A program made the translations under genes and the position numbers. This document shows positions 1 through 9,302 of a DNA stretch of 30,413 nucleotides, piece after piece; the stretch's first letter is position 1, and each line of letters begins with the position of its first letter. Where the stretch lies: positions 1 to 30,413 of the forward strand of contig JACDHN010000001.1 in assembly GCA_013821025.1 (NCBI GenBank), given 5' to 3'. The DNA is from Acidimicrobiia bacterium. GTDB taxonomy: Bacteria > Actinomycetota > Acidimicrobiia > Acidimicrobiales > Ilumatobacteraceae. Below the pieces are notes generated by a model. That model was not told the origin of the DNA, ran no database searches, and saw only the letters and a program-made list of their open reading frames with translations.

Positions 1-767
1 GGTCGCAGCCGGGTCGTGAAGCCAGCGCCGAAGAACGCCTTCGTGAACGCCTCGATCGTGCCGGCCAGATGCGCCATGGTGATGCCTTCGTCGACGACGA
101 GTCCCTCGATCTGGTGGAAGACCGGCATGTGGGTGGCGTCGGGCGTGTCGCGGCGGTACGCCCGGCCGGGCGCGACGATGTAGATGGGCGGCTCCTGGGC
201 GAGCATGGCGCGTAGCTGGACGGGAGATGTATGAGTGCGCAGCACGGTCGACCCGAGCGTGCCACCTGGCGGCACGTGATCGGTGAACAGCGTGTCGAAC
301 TCATTGCGGGCCGGGTGGTTGGCTCCCATGTTCAGCGCCTCGAAGTTGTGCCACTCCGTCTCGACCTCGGGTCCTTCGGCGATCTGGAAGCCCATCCCGA
401 CGAACAGATCTTCGAGCCGCTCCCACGCCTGGGTCACGAGATGGGCATGGCCACGGCCCGGTCGCGACGTGACCTCGGTGAGGTCGATGCGCTCGGCCTC
501 GATGCGCTCGGCCTCCTCGGCCCGACGCAGATCCTCGCCACGCGCTGTGGCGGCAACCTCGACGGCGGTGACGGCCTCGTGAAGGGCTTGGCCCGCGACC
601 CGCTTATCGTCCAACGTCGCCAGGCGGCCGAGGGCGGACTTCAGCGTGGCCAGGTCGCCCTTCTTGCCGAGCAGCTCGGATTGGAGACGCGTGACGTGGT
701 CAAGCGTGTCGGCGTCGTCGAGACGTTTCAACGCTGCGTCGCGCGCGGCATGGATGTCGTCGATCAT
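1..767 (-). CDS. pheS: Phenylalanine-tRNA ligase alpha subunit, N-terminal part (runs off left edge)
   Basis: Class II synthetase subunit that charges tRNA-Phe as an alpha2-beta2 complex with PheT. The visible 255 codons show the N-terminal helical arm (from MIDDIHAARD), a Glu/Arg-rich linker, then the start of the catalytic core with the signature HLVTQAWERLEDLFVGMGF, EGPEVETEWHNFEALN and YRRDTPDATHMPVFHQIEGL. It breaks off at GFTTRLR, just before the expected motif-2 PSYFPFTEPS stretch, so the gene is cut by the window and is not broken. The ATG at 767-765 has a good AAGGA ribosome binding site about seven bases upstream. pheT would lie to the left. Upstream genes on the same strand are a SnoaL-like gene and an LLM oxidoreductase, not the usual rRNA methyltransferase. 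Confidence 0.96.
   Translation of the reverse strand, partial: MIDDIHAARDAALKRLDDADTLDHVTRLQSELLGKKGDLATLKSALGRLATLDDKRVAGQALHEAVTAVEVAATARGEDLRRAEEAERIEAERIDLTEVTSRPGRGHAHLVTQAWERLEDLFVGMGFQIAEGPEVETEWHNFEALNMGANHPARNEFDTLFTDHVPPGGTLGSTVLRTHTSPVQLRAMLAQEPPIYIVAPGRAYRRDTPDATHMPVFHQIEGLVVDEGITMAHLAGTIEAFTKAFFGAGFTTRLR
486..515. repeat. 15-bp perfect tandem duplication inside pheS
   Basis: GATGCGCTCGGCCTC occurs twice back to back (486-500 and 501-515). On the coding (minus) strand it gives Glu-Ala-Glu-Arg-Ile twice, in the charged linker between the N-terminal helical arm and the catalytic core of PheS. The reading frame is kept. Confidence 0.9.
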
Positions 768-801
768 CGGAGTCCTTCGTTCACGGGCGAATCGGCTGGC
801 T

Positions 802-1269
802 CTATCCGGCGGCACCGAGTTGGCGGATGATGGTGGACGTGTCGAAATAGATGCGCTCGCAGACCAGCCGGTCCTCTTCGAACAGGAACAGGGCGACCAT
901 CTGGCACTCGAACGTGCGGCCCGTCGGCGGGATGTCATCCAGGCCCGGGAAGGGCCCGAGGTGCGTGCCGCGCAGGACGAACTCGGCCGCCACACCGTCA
1001 TCCATGTGATGAAGGGCCAGCACCTCGTTGCGCTGATCGGGAAACGGTCGGCGCGACGCCCGGAAGTAGCCAGCCACCGCCTCGGCGCCGTCGAACACCC
1101 GTCCGGTCCCGATCAGCTCGTAGCGGGGACGGTCGAACGTCGCCAGCGCCCGGTCGAAGTCGAGATCGTTCTCAGCCTCCATGTGCTCCCGGACGATCGC
1201 TTCGCGCGCCTCCCGCCACTCCCCTGCCCCGGCCATGGCGACGAAGTTAGCCAATCTCGCCCGGCTCAA
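802..1269 (-). CDS. SnoaL-like / NTF2-fold protein
   Basis: About 155 residues with the pattern of SnoaL-like polyketide-cyclase/ester-cyclase proteins of the NTF2-like fold: an N-terminal helix with DFDRALATFDRPRYELIG, a GAEAVAGYFRASRRPFPD segment, the HHMDDGVAAEFVLRGTH strand, PPTGRTFECQMVALFLFEEDRLVCERIYFD, and a C-terminal TSTIIRQLG helix. Members act as small enzymes or ligand-binding proteins; the substrate cannot be read from sequence. The 5' end is uncertain. A TTG at 1269 overlaps the stop of the upstream oxidoreductase gene (TTGA), which suggests translational coupling, while an ATG at 1236 would start at MAGAGEWREA and neither has a clear ribosome binding site. It is probably co-transcribed with the LLM oxidoreductase and possibly pheS (34-base gap). 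Confidence 0.78.
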   Translation of the reverse strand: MSRARLANFVAMAGAGEWREAREAIVREHMEAENDLDFDRALATFDRPRYELIGTGRVFDGAEAVAGYFRASRRPFPDQRNEVLALHHMDDGVAAEFVLRGTHLGPFPGLDDIPPTGRTFECQMVALFLFEEDRLVCERIYFDTSTIIRQLGAAG

Positions 1270-2054
1270 TCCGGTGGGCCGGCGGAGGCGATGGCAGTCG
1301 CTTCGGCGATCGTGGTGCCGGGAAGCAGCTCGGGGATCAGCCAGGTCGCTCCGGCCGCCGCCAGCTCGCCGGGATCATCGTGCGTGCCGCCGACGAGCAC
1401 CACCTCGAGCTGGTCGAGCCCGTGGGCGCTCGACTCCGCCCTCACCGTCTCCGCGTGCTCAGGCAGCCACTCGCCGCCGCCCACGATCGCAACACCCTCC
1501 AATCCGTGGCGCGCCGCCCGTCGTGGTCCTGCCGACTTGCCTGCCGAGCCGGCGACCCAGATGGGACAGCGAGGCCGTTGCGTGCAGGCCACGGTCGTGC
1601 GCCGGTTCCCTGCTGCCGGGACCGGCTCGCCGGCGAGTGCCGGCAACAGAAACTCGAGACCGTCATCGAGACGGTTTGCACGAGCCTTGGCGTCGTCGCC
1701 AAGGTCGTCACCGACGTCCGAGTATTCGCCGTAGCGGTCATGGCCGAGCCCAAGGCCGAGCGTCAACCGACCACCCGACAGGCGATCGACGCTCGACGCC
1801 TGCTGAGCGACGACCGCAGGACGGCGTCTCGGAAGCGGCGTCACCAGCGGGCCGATCCTCACGAGGGACGTCGCCAGGGCGATCGCCGACAGCGTGACGA
1901 ACGGATCGGCGAACGGTGCTCCGTCGCGGTGCCACAGGTGGTCCCACACGAACACGCCGTCCCAACCGGCGTTCTCTGCGGCAGCCGCCACGCTGGCGAC
2001 GGCGTTCGGGTCGGCAAGCTCACCTCCCAGCGAGACGGACAACCCCCAGTGCAC
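1266..2054 (-). CDS. LLM-class flavin/F420-dependent oxidoreductase
   Basis: A 262-residue TIM-barrel protein of the bacterial luciferase-like family. Seen: an N-terminal beta strand WGLSVSLGG, AAENAGWDGVFVWDHLW, the FADPFVTLSAIALATSLVRIGPLVTPLPRR block, LSGGRLTLGLGLGHDRYGEY, RANRLDDGLEFLLPALAGEPV and a late PRCPIWVAGSAGKSAGPRRAARHGLEGV segment. In actinobacteria such proteins often use F420, but the cofactor and substrate here are inferred only at family level. The open frame extends to 2237, but the homologous part begins at VHWGLSVSLGG, so I choose the GTG at 2054. It overlaps the SnoaL-like gene by TTGA and faces hppA across a 184-base divergent intergenic region. Confidence 0.85.
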   Translation of the reverse strand: MHWGLSVSLGGELADPNAVASVAAAAENAGWDGVFVWDHLWHRDGAPFADPFVTLSAIALATSLVRIGPLVTPLPRRRPAVVAQQASSVDRLSGGRLTLGLGLGHDRYGEYSDVGDDLGDDAKARANRLDDGLEFLLPALAGEPVPAAGNRRTTVACTQRPRCPIWVAGSAGKSAGPRRAARHGLEGVAIVGGGEWLPEHAETVRAESSAHGLDQLEVVLVGGTHDDPGELAAAGATWLIPELLPGTTIAEATAIASAGPPD

Positions 2055-2238
2055 GGCGGAACCGTATCGCCCGAACGGCGTGCCGCCTGGTTTCCGGCAG
2101 GCGTTCGCGTTGAACAGGGTCCCCAGCGATAACCTCGTGCCCGGCCACGCCACGGGTACCGATCCGGTGCCGGCCCTGATCCTTCCCGGTCCACATTCGA
2201 GCGCGGCACCGTGGCCGCGCCCATACGCAGGAGACATC

Positions 2239-4607
<2,369 letters not shown>

Positions 4608-4608
<1 letters not shown>

Positions 4609-5345
4609 TGCTGGCATCGCTCCTCGCTATCGGGCCTGAGTTCTTGAAGCCGGAGTGGTGGTTCGACAAGGCCGGTCCTGCGGCCTTGCCCGTGGTGACG
4701 GCGATCATCTTCGCCGAATCGGGACTGCTGATCGGCTTCTTCCTGCCAGGCGATTCGTTGCTGTTCTTCACCGGTTTCCTCACGTCGTCGGCAGCCCAGG
4801 CCGAGGCTCCGTTCGATGAGTTCGCCCAGCACATGCCTGCGCTCCCGATCGTGCTGGTGTGCCTGGCGGTGGCGGCCATCATCGGCGACCAGGTCGGTTA
4901 TGCGTTCGGCCGGAAGGTCGGCCCTGCGCTGTTCAACCGCCCGAACTCGCGGCTGTTCAAGCAGGAGAACGTGGCGAAGGCGCACAACTTCTTCGAGAGA
5001 TACGGACCGAAGTCGATCGTGCTGGCGCGATTCGTGCCGATCGTGCGCACCTTCACACCGATCGTCGCCGGCATCGGCGAGATGCGTTACCGGACGTTCG
5101 TCACGTACAACATGGTCGGTGGCCTGATCTGGGCTGTCGGAGTCACGTCGTTGGGGCACTTCCTCGGCGAGGTCGAGTTCATCCGCGACAACATCGAGTT
5201 CGCCATCGTGGCGGTCGTCCTGGTGTCGATCCTGCCCGTCGCCATCGAACTGTACCGCGCCCGCCGCCATCGGCATCCGCAGACCCCCCTCGCCGAGGCG
5301 TTCCAGGAGATCGACGAGATCATCGAGGACGAACCGCAGCGCTAA
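4608..5345 (+). CDS. DedA-family membrane protein
   Basis: A 245-residue DedA/VTT-domain membrane protein. Family members are thought to act as lipid flippases/transporters needed for envelope homeostasis and membrane-potential-linked processes. Seen: the acidic E37 in IIFAESGLLIGFFLPGDSLLF, the GDQVGYAFGRKVGPALF segment, and the conserved Arg motif ARFVPIVRTFTPIVAG (R141, R147), followed by C-terminal membrane segments and a charged tail. The ATG shares one base with the hppA stop (TGATG), so it is probably co-translated with the pyrophosphatase. Its TAA stop overlaps the stop of the convergent RNA methyltransferase gene. Confidence 0.92.
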
Positions 5346-6127
5346 CGGGTTGACGAGCGCGTTCGCGTCGCCTCGAAGCACAGCAGCGTCGCAGCCATGG
5401 CCACGTTGAGGCTCTCGGAGCGGCCATGGTGTTCGATGCGCACCCACTCCGTCACTGGGGCGTCGTCGTCCAGCCCGTGGGTCTCGTTGCCGATGACGAT
5501 CGCTACGGGGCCGCTCCAGTCGATCTCCGTGTGCGGCGTGCCGCGGTGCGATGACGCCCCGAGCAGGCGCCGTCCCCACGTGCCCAGCTGGTCGAGCGCG
5601 GCCGACGCGACCGGCACGTGGAACAGGGCGCCTGCGGAGGCCCTGACGACCTTCGGGTTGAACACGTCCACGGAACCAGGCGTCGTCACCACGGCGCCGG
5701 CACCGGCCGCCTCGGCCGAGCGCAGCACCGTGCCCAGGTTGCCTGGATCGGCGACCCGGTCGGCGATCACCACCAGCGCGGCCTTGTCGATGTCTTCGAG
5801 CGTCACGGTCCGGATCCGCACTGCGGCGAGTACCGGACGCGGTGTCTCCGTGGAGGCCACCCGCTCCAGCACACCTGGCGCCAGTCGGTGCCACTCGACC
5901 CCGGCGACAGCCAGGTCGAGCGGGGCACCGTCGCCCAGGTACGCCGCCTCGAGCTCCCAGCCTGCGGCTACGGCCTCGGCGATGAGCGCTGGGCCCTCCA
6001 CGACGAACGCCCCCTCCTCGAGACGCGAGCTGCGGCGCCCGATCAGGCGCCGCAGCCGTTGAATCTTGGGGTGGTCGAAGCGCAGCGGCTCGCTAGCGCT
6101 GGCGCGACCGGCACTGCGCTCGATCAG
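5342..6127 (-). CDS. TrmH/SpoU-family RNA 2'-O-methyltransferase
   Basis: SPOUT-class SAM-dependent RNA methyltransferase, probably acting on 23S rRNA (TsnR/RlmB-like); the exact nucleotide cannot be told. An N-terminal substrate-binding domain (HPKIQRLRRLIGRRSSRLEEGAFVVEGP) is followed by the SpoU domain with all three motifs: motif 1 DPGNLGTVLRSAEAAGA (about 127-143), motif 2 VAIVIGNETHGLDDD (about 208-222) and motif 3 SESLNVAMAATLLCFE (about 237-252), making the trefoil-knot SAM site. No ATG, GTG or TTG lies in frame between the rplT stop region and the conserved N-terminus. The best start is a CTG at 6127 that overlaps the rplT stop (CTGA), with AAGGCGG a few bases upstream. It gives 261 residues, normal for the family. 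Confidence 0.88.
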   Translation of the reverse strand: MIERSAGRASASEPLRFDHPKIQRLRRLIGRRSSRLEEGAFVVEGPALIAEAVAAGWELEAAYLGDGAPLDLAVAGVEWHRLAPGVLERVASTETPRPVLAAVRIRTVTLEDIDKAALVVIADRVADPGNLGTVLRSAEAAGAGAVVTTPGSVDVFNPKVVRASAGALFHVPVASAALDQLGTWGRRLLGASSHRGTPHTEIDWSGPVAIVIGNETHGLDDDAPVTEWVRIEHHGRSESLNVAMAATLLCFEATRTRSSTR

Positions 6128-6477
6128 TACGCCGCCTTGGCTGCTTCGACGAGCCGAGCGAACGCGGCGGTGTCGGTCACGGCGAGGTCGGCCAGGATCT
6201 TGCGATCGACGTCGATCTCGGCCACCCGCAGACCGGCGATGAACCGGCTGTAGGAGATGCCGTTCTGACGGCAGGCAGCGTTGATCCGCTGGATCCACAG
6301 CCGGCGGAACTCTCCCTTGCGAGCCCGGCGATCGCGAAAGGCGTACTGCCCGCTGCGCATCAGCTGCTCGTTGGCCGCCCGGAACGAACGACTCTTGTTG
6401 CCGTAGTAGCCCTTGGCCTGCTTCAGCACCTTCTTGTGGCGTCGTTTGGCGACGACGCCGCGCTTCACACGCGCCAT
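6124..6477 (-). CDS. rplT: 50S ribosomal protein L20
   Basis: L20 binds 23S rRNA early in 50S assembly. The 117-residue product starts with the canonical ARVKRGVVAKRRHKKVLKQAKGYYGNKSRSFR, followed by YAFRDRRARKGEFRRLWIQRINAA and GISYSRFIAGL, full length for the family. The ATG at 6477 has AAGGAG upstream. It is the third gene of infC-rpmI-rplT, and its stop overlaps the likely start of the RNA methyltransferase. In other bacteria L20 (or L20 with IF3) autoregulates this operon; I see no clear 23S mimic here. Confidence 0.98.
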   Translation of the reverse strand: MARVKRGVVAKRRHKKVLKQAKGYYGNKSRSFRAANEQLMRSGQYAFRDRRARKGEFRRLWIQRINAACRQNGISYSRFIAGLRVAEIDVDRKILADLAVTDTAAFARLVEAAKAAY

Positions 6478-6506
6478 CTCAGTCTCCTTGTCGTTTCAGC
6501 CCGTAC

Positions 6507-6704
6507 TCAGCGCTCGCCCAGCAGGCGCCTGATCTTCTTCTCGTCACCGTCGTGCACGCCGACGTAGCCGTCGAGGCGACGGGTCCGAGTGGACGGCTTC
6601 TTCTCGAACAGGTGCTGGCGCATCGCCTGTTGGCGCTGCAGCTTGCCCGTCCCGGTCTTGCGGAAGCGCTTGGCTGCTGTCTTGCTGGTCTTCATCTTCG
6701 GCAT
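6507..6704 (-). CDS. rpmI: 50S ribosomal protein L35
   Basis: A 65-residue basic protein beginning PKMKTSKTAAKRFRKTGTGK and continuing QQAMRQHLFEKKPSTRTRRLDG, the L35 pattern. The second domain, ending KKIRRLLGER, is conserved. The ATG at 6704 lies 13 bases after the infC stop with only a weak ribosome binding site, consistent with translation coupled to infC. Confidence 0.97.
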   Translation of the reverse strand: MPKMKTSKTAAKRFRKTGTGKLQRQQAMRQHLFEKKPSTRTRRLDGYVGVHDGDEKKIRRLLGER

Positions 6705-6717
6705 GGTTTGTCTGCTC

Positions 6718-7332
6718 TCACGTCTCGTTTGCGCCGTCGCTCACGGTCTCTGGGGCCGTCTCTTCGTTCTCTTCGTTCTCCTCGGCCGCCTTGGCCTCGG
6801 CGTCGATGGCCTTACGATCGGGAGCCAACACCATGGACATGTTGCGCCCTTCGAGGCGGGCTTGAGTCTCGACCTTGACGATGTCACCGACCACGTTGAG
6901 CACGTCGTCGAGGATCTTCGTCCCGAGTTCGGGATGGGCCATCTCACGCCCCCTGAACTGCAACGTGACCTTGACCTTGTGGCCCTCGCGGATGAACTCG
7001 TTCAGCTTGCGCACCTTCGTGGAGAAGTCGCCGCGCCCGATCTTGGGACGGAACTTGACCTCCTTGACCGTCACATTGATCTGCTTCTTGCGTGACTCCT
7101 TGGCTTTTTGCGCCTCTTCGTACCGGAACTTCCCGTAGTCCATGATCCGGCAGACCGGCGGGTTCGCCATCGGAGCCACCTCGACGAGGTCGAGATCGAG
7201 GCTCTTGGACATCCGCAGGGCGTCCGGTAGCGCTTTGATACCGAGCTGATCACCGTCGGGTCCGATCAGTCGAACCTCTCGAGCTCGGATCCGATCGTTG
7301 ATGCGGTGTTGTTCGGTCTGTCGCGTTGCTAT
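6718..7332 (-). CDS. infC: Translation initiation factor IF-3, starting at AUA
   Basis: IF3 binds the 30S subunit, favours genuine start codons and keeps subunits apart. The full protein is 204 residues: an N-domain with INDRIRAREVRLIGPDGDQL (from residue 11) and a linker into the C-domain with KFRYEEAQKAKESRKKQ, VKEVKFRPKIGRGDF and RGREMAHPELG, then an acidic tail. The first ATG (7212) would delete half the N-domain. Upstream of it the frame stays open to a TGA at 7341-7339, and the codons that follow are CCT, GTC, ATA, GCA. ATA at 7332-7330 has AGGAG nine bases upstream and is the only sensible initiator. Rare infC starts (AUU in E. coli) let IF3 repress its own synthesis; the same control is inferred here. 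Heads infC-rpmI-rplT. Confidence 0.95.
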   Translation of the reverse strand: MATRQTEQHRINDRIRAREVRLIGPDGDQLGIKALPDALRMSKSLDLDLVEVAPMANPPVCRIMDYGKFRYEEAQKAKESRKKQINVTVKEVKFRPKIGRGDFSTKVRKLNEFIREGHKVKVTLQFRGREMAHPELGTKILDDVLNVVGDIVKVETQARLEGRNMSMVLAPDRKAIDAEAKAAEENEENEETAPETVSDGANET

Positions 7333-7352
7333 GACAGGTCACTCCTGTGCAA
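7326..7352 (-). promoter_or_regulatory. Hairpin enclosing the infC ribosome binding site and AUA start
   Basis: On the infC strand, TTGC (7352-7349) can pair with GCAA (7329-7326), and inside it ACAGG pairs with CCTGT around the loop AGTGA. The AGGAG ribosome binding site lies in the inner stem and loop, and the initiator ATA lies in the bulge between the two stems. This could throttle infC translation. The pairing is seen directly; the function is inferred. Confidence 0.5.
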
Positions 7353-7578
7353 TGGGTGTTCCCTCCCGTAGGTGGATCTGGTCGTTCGACGCGAAGTTGG
7401 CATCAACATGCCACACCTGGCGGAGCGACCCGAAACGACACCGGAACACCGACGGCGACGGGCGCCGGCGAGAGTGCGGTGAGGCCCGGACGTGCCGTCG
7501 TCCCGAGCGCACCCGCTGGTGGCCGGGAGGGGGTTGCCCCCACTTCGCCTCTGCTATGTCGTCGGTAGGGTACCGCAT

Positions 7579-7878
7579 GTGACGGACGAAACCACCGGGC
7601 TGGACGACGCCCGTGCCGCGCTCGACGACGCTCGGCGACGGTTGGCCGAGGTGCCTGCGGAAGTCGTCGTGGCGAATCACGCAATGGGTCTCTACGAGCT
7701 CGCCGCCCTCCACCTCGCCGCCGAGCCGCCAAACCTGACCGGCGCCCAACTCGCCATCGATGCCGTGCGGGCGCTCGTAGAAGGCCTGGGCGATCGCCTC
7801 GGCACCGACGCCGACACGTTGCGCGCCGCCGTCGCCAACATCCAGATGGCCTACGTCGAGATCGCCCGCGACGCGTAG
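7579..7878 (+). CDS. DUF1844-like actinobacterial protein next to infC
   Basis: A 99-residue soluble, mostly helical protein. It resembles the DUF1844 family, small proteins commonly encoded beside infC in actinobacteria, in EVVVANHAMGLYELAALHLA, LTGAQLAIDAVRALVEGLGDRLG and a closing LRAAVANIQMAYVEI. The function is unknown; there are no catalytic motifs or membrane segments. The GTG at 7579 follows GGTAGGG with an 8-base spacer; upstream in-frame codons look non-coding. It reads divergently from infC across 246 bases that should hold both promoters. The stop (TAG, 7876-7878) directly abuts the stop of the convergent alkyltransferase-like gene. Confidence 0.75.
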   Translation: MTDETTGLDDARAALDDARRRLAEVPAEVVVANHAMGLYELAALHLAAEPPNLTGAQLAIDAVRALVEGLGDRLGTDADTLRAAVANIQMAYVEIARDA

Positions 7879-8172
7879 TCATCGTCGGGCGAAGCGACCG
7901 ACGGGGGCGTCGACGACGCGGCCGTCGTGCACGAGCACACCCTCGGCTCGCAGCAGCGCCGACTGCTCGCCGCGGTTCGCCGGAGACAGCCGGCCGTCGG
8001 AGTACACCACCCGCCACCACGGCAGATCAGCGCCGCTGCGGGCCAGGATCCGGCCCACGGCGCGCGCGGCGCGGGGCCGACCGGCGACGGCGGCCACATC
8101 TCCGTAGCTGACCACCTCACCGGCGCCGAGCATTGCGATGACCCTGATCAGGTCGTCGTCGAAGCTCGTCAC
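7879..8172 (-). CDS. Alkyltransferase-like (MGMT-family) DNA-binding protein without acceptor cysteine
   Basis: A 97-residue protein matching only the DNA-binding/active-site domain of O6-alkylguanine-DNA alkyltransferase: GEVVSYGDVAAVAG (winged helix), PRAARAVGRILARSG (recognition helix with the Arg finger), LPWWRVVYSDGRLSP and a C-terminal LLRAEGVLV. In true MGMT the active site is PCHRV with the alkyl-accepting Cys; here it is PWWRV (residues 51-55), so direct dealkylation is not possible. Alkyltransferase-like proteins with Trp at this position bind O6-alkylguanine and hand it to nucleotide excision repair; that role is inferred here. The GTG at 8172 overlaps the stop of the cold-shock-like gene (GTGA). 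Confidence 0.88.
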   Translation of the reverse strand: MTSFDDDLIRVIAMLGAGEVVSYGDVAAVAGRPRAARAVGRILARSGADLPWWRVVYSDGRLSPANRGEQSALLRAEGVLVHDGRVVDAPVGRFARR

Positions 8173-8399
8173 GGACCGTCGAGGCGCACGATGCCGAACG
8201 CCTCGTGGCGGCCGAGCTTGGCTCGCACGCCGAAAACGACGGCGGCACCGACAGGGAGGGCGCGCGAGCCGTCGGCGATGTCGACGCAGTGAAACTCGTG
8301 CGCGGCACCATCGTGCTCGGCGACGATGCCCAGCCCAACTGCCTCGTCGAAAGCCTCGACCCGGCCGCGGCGAGTGCTGGAGATGACGTTGATGGTCAG
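8169..8399 (-). CDS. Small cold-shock-domain-like protein, probable CTG start
   Basis: A continuous 76-codon frame between hisG and the alkyltransferase-like gene, with no ATG, GTG or TTG at its beginning. The product resembles a cold-shock (OB-fold) domain: GRVEAFDEAVGLGIVAEHDG parallels the Csp pattern G-V-K-W-F-N-x-x-K-G-F-G-F-I, EFHCVDIADG parallels the second RNA-binding strand (VFVH), and LPVGAAVVFGVRAKLGRHEA parallels the later strands. Aromatic residues of the usual RNP motifs are partly replaced. A CTG at 8399 overlaps the hisG stop (CTGA) and its TGA overlaps the next start (GTGA), which strongly suggests a coupled real gene. Binding to nucleic acid is inferred. Confidence 0.72.
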   Translation of the reverse strand: MTINVISSTRRGRVEAFDEAVGLGIVAEHDGAAHEFHCVDIADGSRALPVGAAVVFGVRAKLGRHEAFGIVRLDGP

Positions 8400-9268
8400 T
8401 GGACGATCTTGCTGATCGACAGCTCGAGCAGGTCGGTGGCACCCGCCTCGAGCACTGCAGGGATGATGATGTTGACCTTGGCCTTGTCGACCACGGTCTC
8501 GACGGCGAAGCCACCGTTGGCGAGTTGGCCGATGGTCGGCGACTTGGCCGACGGGAGGACGGCCAGCACGGCATCGAGCTGCTCGGCGCTCACGTTGAGC
8601 TTGAGCAACACCTTGCCCCTGGCATCGAGCGCTCCGTTGAGCAGCACCATGATCTGGTCCATGGCGCGGCGCTTGTCGGGATCCTCGAACGAGGTCGGGT
8701 TCGCCACGACCTCGGTGTACGAGGTCAGGATCGTGTCGATGACGCGTAGCCCGGCGGCGCGCAGCGCCCTGCCCGTCTCGGTGATGTCGACCACGGCGTC
8801 GGCGATGTCGGGCACCTTGGCCTCGCTGGCACCGTAGCTGAGGCGCACGTCGGCCTCGATCCCCTGGGCGGCGAAGAACCGCTTCGTCAGCTCCGGGTAC
8901 TCCGACGACACCCGCACTCCCTGGGGTAAGTCGCTCGTGCGTTGCACGTCGGAATCGGCAGCCACGGCGACGACCACCTTGATCGGATCGGTCGTGGCTT
9001 TGGAGTAGGCCAGCTCGCCGAGGCTGATGACGTGACTGCTCGTCTCCTCGACCCAGTCACGTCCCGTGATGCCCACGTCGAACAGGCCCTCGGCCACGTA
9101 CGCAGGGATCTCCTGGGGCCTCAGGATGCGCACCTCGTCGATGCGCGGGTCGTTGATCGACGCCGAGTACTGCACGTCCGAGGGGCGCCGCACACTGAGG
9201 TCGGCGGCGTCGAACAGCTCCATCGTCGCCCGTTCGAGCGAGCCCTTCGGCAGCACCAGTCGCAGCAC
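8396..9268 (-). CDS. hisG: ATP phosphoribosyltransferase, long form with regulatory domain
   Basis: First step of histidine synthesis: ATP + PRPP gives phosphoribosyl-ATP. The 290-residue product begins LRLVLPKGSLERATMELFDAADL, followed by FDVGITGRDWVEE, KVVVAVAADSD, a PRPP-site segment VPDIADAVVDITETGRALRAAGL, and a C-terminal ACT-like HisG_C domain (about residues 215-290; VLLKLNVSAEQLDAVLAVLPSAKSPTI), the site of histidine feedback inhibition in the family. The open frame runs upstream to 9661, but homology begins at the GTG at 9268; no strong ribosome binding site is seen. No other his gene is in the window. Its stop overlaps the cold-shock-like gene. Confidence 0.95.
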   Translation of the reverse strand: MLRLVLPKGSLERATMELFDAADLSVRRPSDVQYSASINDPRIDEVRILRPQEIPAYVAEGLFDVGITGRDWVEETSSHVISLGELAYSKATTDPIKVVVAVAADSDVQRTSDLPQGVRVSSEYPELTKRFFAAQGIEADVRLSYGASEAKVPDIADAVVDITETGRALRAAGLRVIDTILTSYTEVVANPTSFEDPDKRRAMDQIMVLLNGALDARGKVLLKLNVSAEQLDAVLAVLPSAKSPTIGQLANGGFAVETVVDKAKVNIIIPAVLEAGATDLLELSISKIVH

Positions 9269-9302
9269 GGGCGGGACGTTACCGGAGGCCGCCGAGCGAG
9301 CG

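Noticed and set aside
7353..7578. Small gene or structured RNA in the infC / DUF1844-like divergent region
   Set aside because: No frame shows a protein pattern, and I cannot identify a known leader such as an L20 site; probably only promoters.
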